From CAVPRW01 sp046727435 [NCBI: bacterium] (GTDB taxonomy: Bacteria; Tectomicrobia; Entotheonellia; J063): DNA of 8,879 nt. Position numbers and translations under genes: made by a program. Below are positions 7,159 through 8,879 of this stretch, in pieces; position 1 is the first letter of the stretch; the number at the start of each line of letters is the position of its first letter. The notes below the pieces were generated by a model, which was not told the DNA's origin, did no database searches, and was given only the letters and a program-made list of their open reading frames with translations. The stretch spans positions 1 through 8,879 of the forward strand of contig JBKPCR010000149.1 in NCBI GenBank assembly GCA_046727435.1, given 5' to 3'.

Positions 7159-7255
7159 TGGGTAACGGAAATATCAATAGCCGGCCGGACAGCGCTTGGA
7201 AGAGCAGAACCCCTAAAAAGTGGACGCTGTATCGCACCCCTACACGGGTTCAGCC

Positions 7256-7771
7256 TTACGAGCGGCTGAGCGATGTTCGTGCCCTTGCATCCCTGGCGAT
7301 GTCCTCATCCCAAGGCCCGGGCAAGCGGCCGCGCTGGGTGCCTCCGATCATGTAACTGTTTTCATCATGCCCCCACTCACTGCTGGGCATCTCGTAGGAG
7401 ACCTCGATCCCGTTGCCGTCTGGGTCCCGGATGTAGATACCGATGGCATGGCCGTGGTCCGACACACGCTCGATCGCGATGTTCTTCTCTTTTATGCGGA
7501 AGTACAGCTCCTTCAGGTCGTCGAGGCTGTCCATATACCAAGCCATGTGGTTGAGCCCCACCTGCCCCTTTTGGGGCCCTGGAGCGTCCTCTCCCACTTC
7601 CACCAAGGCGACTTCATGGGAATTGCCCAGGTCCGAAGTCATGAAGGCAGCCCGTCCAGGTGTAAACCCGTAGGTGTGAAGACCCAGGAGGTCCTCATAC
7701 CACTCGCGGGCGCGCTCCGCATTGCGCACGAAGATATTGACATGCCCTAGTTTTCTCGGCTTGTAACTCAT
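7256..7771 (-). CDS. VOC-family (glyoxalase/extradiol dioxygenase fold) protein
   Basis: 171 residues. The domain spans about residues 6-127 and contains two beta-alpha-beta-beta-beta modules: KLGHVNIFVRNAERAREWYE at the start, GLNHMAWYMDSLDDLKE in the middle, and IRDPDGNGIEVSYE at the end. Putative metal ligands are His10, His75 and Glu123, the 2-His-1-carboxylate set of type I extradiol ring-cleaving dioxygenases and related VOC enzymes. This fits a catechol 2,3-dioxygenase-like enzyme, but glyoxalase, fosfomycin-resistance-like or isomerase roles are not excluded. The tail after residue 127 (SSEWGHDENSYMIGG onward) is polar and probably flexible. The ATG at 7771 has AGGAGG 6 nt upstream (plus 7778-7783). 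It ends in TAA and converges on LLM 3 with 97 bp between; no T-run terminator is visible there. Confidence 0.88.
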   Translation of the reverse strand: MSYKPRKLGHVNIFVRNAERAREWYEDLLGLHTYGFTPGRAAFMTSDLGNSHEVALVEVGEDAPGPQKGQVGLNHMAWYMDSLDDLKELYFRIKEKNIAIERVSDHGHAIGIYIRDPDGNGIEVSYEMPSSEWGHDENSYMIGGTQRGRLPGPWDEDIARDARARTSLSRS

Positions 7772-7810
7772 AATCTCCCTCCTATGCGCGTGCCATCGTA
7801 TGTGACCGAG

Positions 7811-7838
7811 ATTATCATATCAAGCACCCGGATCACAA
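7811..7838 (-). promoter_or_regulatory. Possible promoter of the VOC gene
   Basis: On the minus strand TTGTGA (plus 7833-7838) and GATAAT (plus 7811-7816) are 16 bp apart, matching 4 of 6 and 5 of 6 consensus bases. This would give a short leader of about 30-35 nt before the ATG at 7771. Confidence 0.4.
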
Positions 7839-7957
7839 GTGTTGGTCCCGAAATTCCACAACAGCTGAAAACACGGAACTTCGAAAACACCTGCTCGCGC
7901 CCCGATCCTTTCGTAGTGATGGTGCAAGCCAACCACCTCTGGGATCTCCCGCACGCG

Positions 7958-8000
7958 GCCGACGGATGTTCCGTCACGTGACAGTGCACGATCCGTCGGC
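7958..8000. repeat. Nested inverted repeat with a central CACGTG palindrome
   Basis: Outer arms GCCGACGGAT (7958-7967) and ATCCGTCGGC (7991-8000) are perfect 10-bp complements. Inside the 23-nt loop is a perfect 10-bp palindrome, GTCACGTGAC (7973-7982), followed by GTGCAC (7984-7989). No T-run follows on either strand, which argues against an intrinsic terminator. An operator for a dimeric regulator, or a structured RNA leader, fits better. Confidence 0.6.
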
Positions 8001-8249
8001 GTTCATGCACCAGCATCACGAGGACCAAGAGCACACGGTGTCACGTCCCTCCGCCCCTAAAAATATTGGTCTCCATTTACACTGCATGATAAGATGGGCA
8101 ATGCTTAACATAGGGCCGGGAGGGGAAACGAGCATACATCCGTGATCATTTGGGGCACAGCCGGCTGGAAGAGATCCAGGGATGTGGGGCACGCCAGATC
8201 AAGTGCCCAATCAAGGATCCTGAAACTGATTAAGGGAGGATTGGCAGAA

Positions 8250-8486
8250 GTGGAACAAAAACAAGTCGTTGTCTACAGCAACGTCGGGTGAGGTCCATGT
8301 CATCAAGCGATGGAGTATCTATCGCAAAATGGCGTGGAGTTTACGGAAAAGAATGTGTCGCGTAATCCCGAGGCGGTGCAGGAGCTCATGAGCATGGGGG
8401 TACGCTCGCTGCCGCTCATCCTGATCGGCGACAAACAGCTCAGAGGTTTTAATCCGAAGGCGATCGACGAGGCGCTGGCGAGCTAA
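8250..8486 (+). CDS. Selenocysteine-containing glutaredoxin-like protein (in-frame TGA, UGPC motif)
   Basis: 78 residues if TGA at 8289-8291 is read as selenocysteine (residue 14). The N-terminus VEQKQVVVYSNVG is the first helix-strand of a thioredoxin fold, then U14-G15-P16-C17 is the redox motif, followed by HQAMEYLSQNGVEFTEKNV (first helix and strand 2). SLPLILIGDK contains the cis-Pro (Pro55), and LRGFNPKAIDEALAS is the usual glutaredoxin C-terminus. The TGA replaces precisely the attacking first Cys of CxxC; the frame and fold continue to TAA at 8484-8486. The start is GTG at 8250, with GGAGG (8235-8239) 10 nt upstream; TTG at 8241 is in frame but too close to it. The expected role is thiol-disulfide or peroxide-linked redox exchange in the cytoplasm, with higher nucleophilicity than a Cys form. 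A plain nonsense mutation of TGC is the main alternative. Callers that stop at TGA would begin at Met21 (8310) and lose the active site. Confidence 0.8.
8307..8325 (+). promoter_or_regulatory. Candidate bacterial SECIS element
   Basis: GCGATGGA (8307-8314) pairs with TCTATCGC (8318-8325): 8 bp with one G-U pair and a loop GTA (8315-8317). It lies inside the coding sequence, with 23 nt between the TGA and the loop, and the first loop base is G. These properties match what is generally described for bacterial SECIS stem-loops recognised by SelB: a short stem closely downstream of UGA with a G at the start of the apical loop. The prediction was made by eye without energy calculation. Confidence 0.65.
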
Positions 8487-8610
8487 GAGGCTATCCGAGT
8501 AGGCATCAGCAGCCTTCAACAGAGCCATTTTACGAGCGTCGCGCCATAGGCGCTGATGTCAGTACTGTACGTACGCGGCACTGATTCCATGGCATGTCTC
8601 CCACTCTCAT

Positions 8611-8682
8611 CTGGAGAGGGCTGGGGTGAGGGAAGCCTCGTGCCAGCTGATGCCGGCCTCCCTCATCCTTCCCATCTCCCAG
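8611..8682. repeat. REP-like imperfect inverted repeat
   Basis: The left arm, CTGGAGAGGGCTGGGGTGAG onward to 8637, and the right arm, from GGCCTCCCTCATCCTTCCCA at 8655 to 8682, are imperfect reverse complements with one indel and several mismatches, separated by 17 bp. The GGGGTGAGGG / CCCTCA-CC composition is typical of dispersed intergenic palindromes in many bacterial genomes. It lies between the convergent glutaredoxin-like and pdxT genes and could serve as a bidirectional transcription end. Confidence 0.55.
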
Positions 8683-8703
8683 AAGGAAAAGGGGATAAAT
8701 AAC

Positions 8704-8879
8704 TTAGCCTTTCGCCATCTCTAGAAAATAGCGATGCGCGGTCAGGTCACCGGTCAACTCGGGGTGAAATGTCGCCACCAGAATGTTGCCCTGGCGCGCC
8801 ATGACCGGTTCTTCGTGGCAGGTGGCCAAGAGATCCACCTGTGCCCCCAGACGCGTGATGCGAGGGGCGCGGATGAACA
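8704..8879 (-). CDS. pdxT: Pyridoxal 5'-phosphate synthase glutaminase subunit PdxT, C-terminal part
   Basis: The last 57 residues and stop are present; the rest lies beyond the right edge. The sequence FIRAPRITRLGAQVDLLATC, then EEPVMARQGNILVATFHPEL and HRYFLEM, is the characteristic C-terminus of PdxT/YaaE. His and Glu of TFHPEL complete the glutaminase Cys-His-Glu triad; the Cys is in the missing part. PdxT releases ammonia from glutamine for PdxS, which builds PLP from a pentose phosphate and a triose phosphate in the cytoplasm. pdxS is expected upstream, off the window. It ends in TAA at 8704-8706 and converges on the glutaredoxin-like gene. Confidence 0.92.
   Translation of the reverse strand, partial: FIRAPRITRLGAQVDLLATCHEEPVMARQGNILVATFHPELTGDLTAHRYFLEMAKG

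Larger units (their letters stand above)
7772..8249. other. Divergent intergenic region between the VOC and glutaredoxin-like genes
   Basis: 478 bp without a credible protein. From left to right it holds a possible minus-strand promoter (7811-7838), a nested inverted repeat (7958-8000), an A/T-rich patch near 8058-8095 that could contain the forward promoter (TTGGTC 8066-8071, 16 bp, GATAAG 8088-8093, weak), and a leader with a GGGCAC/GTGCCC stem (8187-8192 and 8203-8208). TGGGGCAC occurs twice (8150-8157 and 8185-8192). Confidence 0.5.

Noticed and set aside
7220-7750. Forward open frame opposite the VOC gene
   Set aside because: Antisense shadow; the VOC protein on the minus strand has metal ligands and an ideal ribosome binding site.
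7768-8034. 88-codon minus-strand open frame upstream of the VOC gene
   Set aside because: It crosses the VOC promoter and the nested repeat, lacks a ribosome binding site, and shows no family features.
8289-8291. Genome-wide reassignment of TGA to an amino acid
   Set aside because: The other seven genes, in total over 5 kb of coding sequence, have no in-frame TGA, and Trp is encoded by TGG; a single TGA at a redox Cys position fits selenocysteine better.
8319-8528. Minus-strand open frame over the glutaredoxin-like gene
   Set aside because: No family features; the opposite strand encodes a recognisable thioredoxin-fold protein.

Overview
The window looks like a chromosomal accessory region of an uncultivated, moderately GC-rich environmental bacterium. 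Flavin-dependent luciferase-like monooxygenases, a bicupin, a VOC protein, decayed IS sequence and a probable selenoprotein together recall soil or sediment lineages such as Rokubacteria/Methylomirabilota or Tectomicrobia. That placement is inference from gene content, not a sequence match. No rRNA, tRNA, CRISPR array or intact mobile element was seen.

Layout. 1-197 (-): N-terminus of a YVTN/lactonase-type beta-propeller protein. About 444-686: remnant of a DDE integrase-type transposase, ending inside a perfect 32-bp palindrome (669-700). 728-1807 (-): LLM-class oxidoreductase 1. 2046-2074: a near-consensus sigma70 promoter driving a bicupin (2197-2913, +). 3293-5244 (-): a two-gene operon, LLM oxidoreductase 2 followed after 29 nt by an alpha/beta hydrolase. 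5245-6036: a 792-nt divergent intergenic region. 6037-7158 (+): LLM oxidoreductase 3, a close paralogue of LLM 2 in head-to-head orientation. 7256-7771 (-): a VOC/glyoxalase-fold protein. 8250-8486 (+): a small glutaredoxin-like protein with an in-frame TGA. 8704-8879 (-): C-terminus of PdxT, the glutaminase subunit of PLP synthase.

The most interesting item is the 8250-8486 gene. Its reading frame gives a complete 78-residue glutaredoxin-like domain only if TGA at 8289-8291 is read through. The TGA sits exactly where the first Cys of the redox CxxC motif belongs, giving U-G-P-C. A stem-loop at 8307-8325 (8 bp, loop GTA starting with G, 23 nt after the TGA) matches the general form of a bacterial SECIS element. 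I call it a selenocysteine-containing glutaredoxin-like protein that standard gene callers would miss or truncate past its active site.

The LLM monooxygenases, hydrolase, bicupin and VOC protein form a loose set of oxidative and ring- or ester-processing functions, consistent with catabolism or modification of an organic substrate that the sequence does not identify. Nearly every gene has a strong AGGAGG-type ribosome binding site, which fixes most starts. All eight visible stop codons are TAG (5) or TAA (3); none is TGA.
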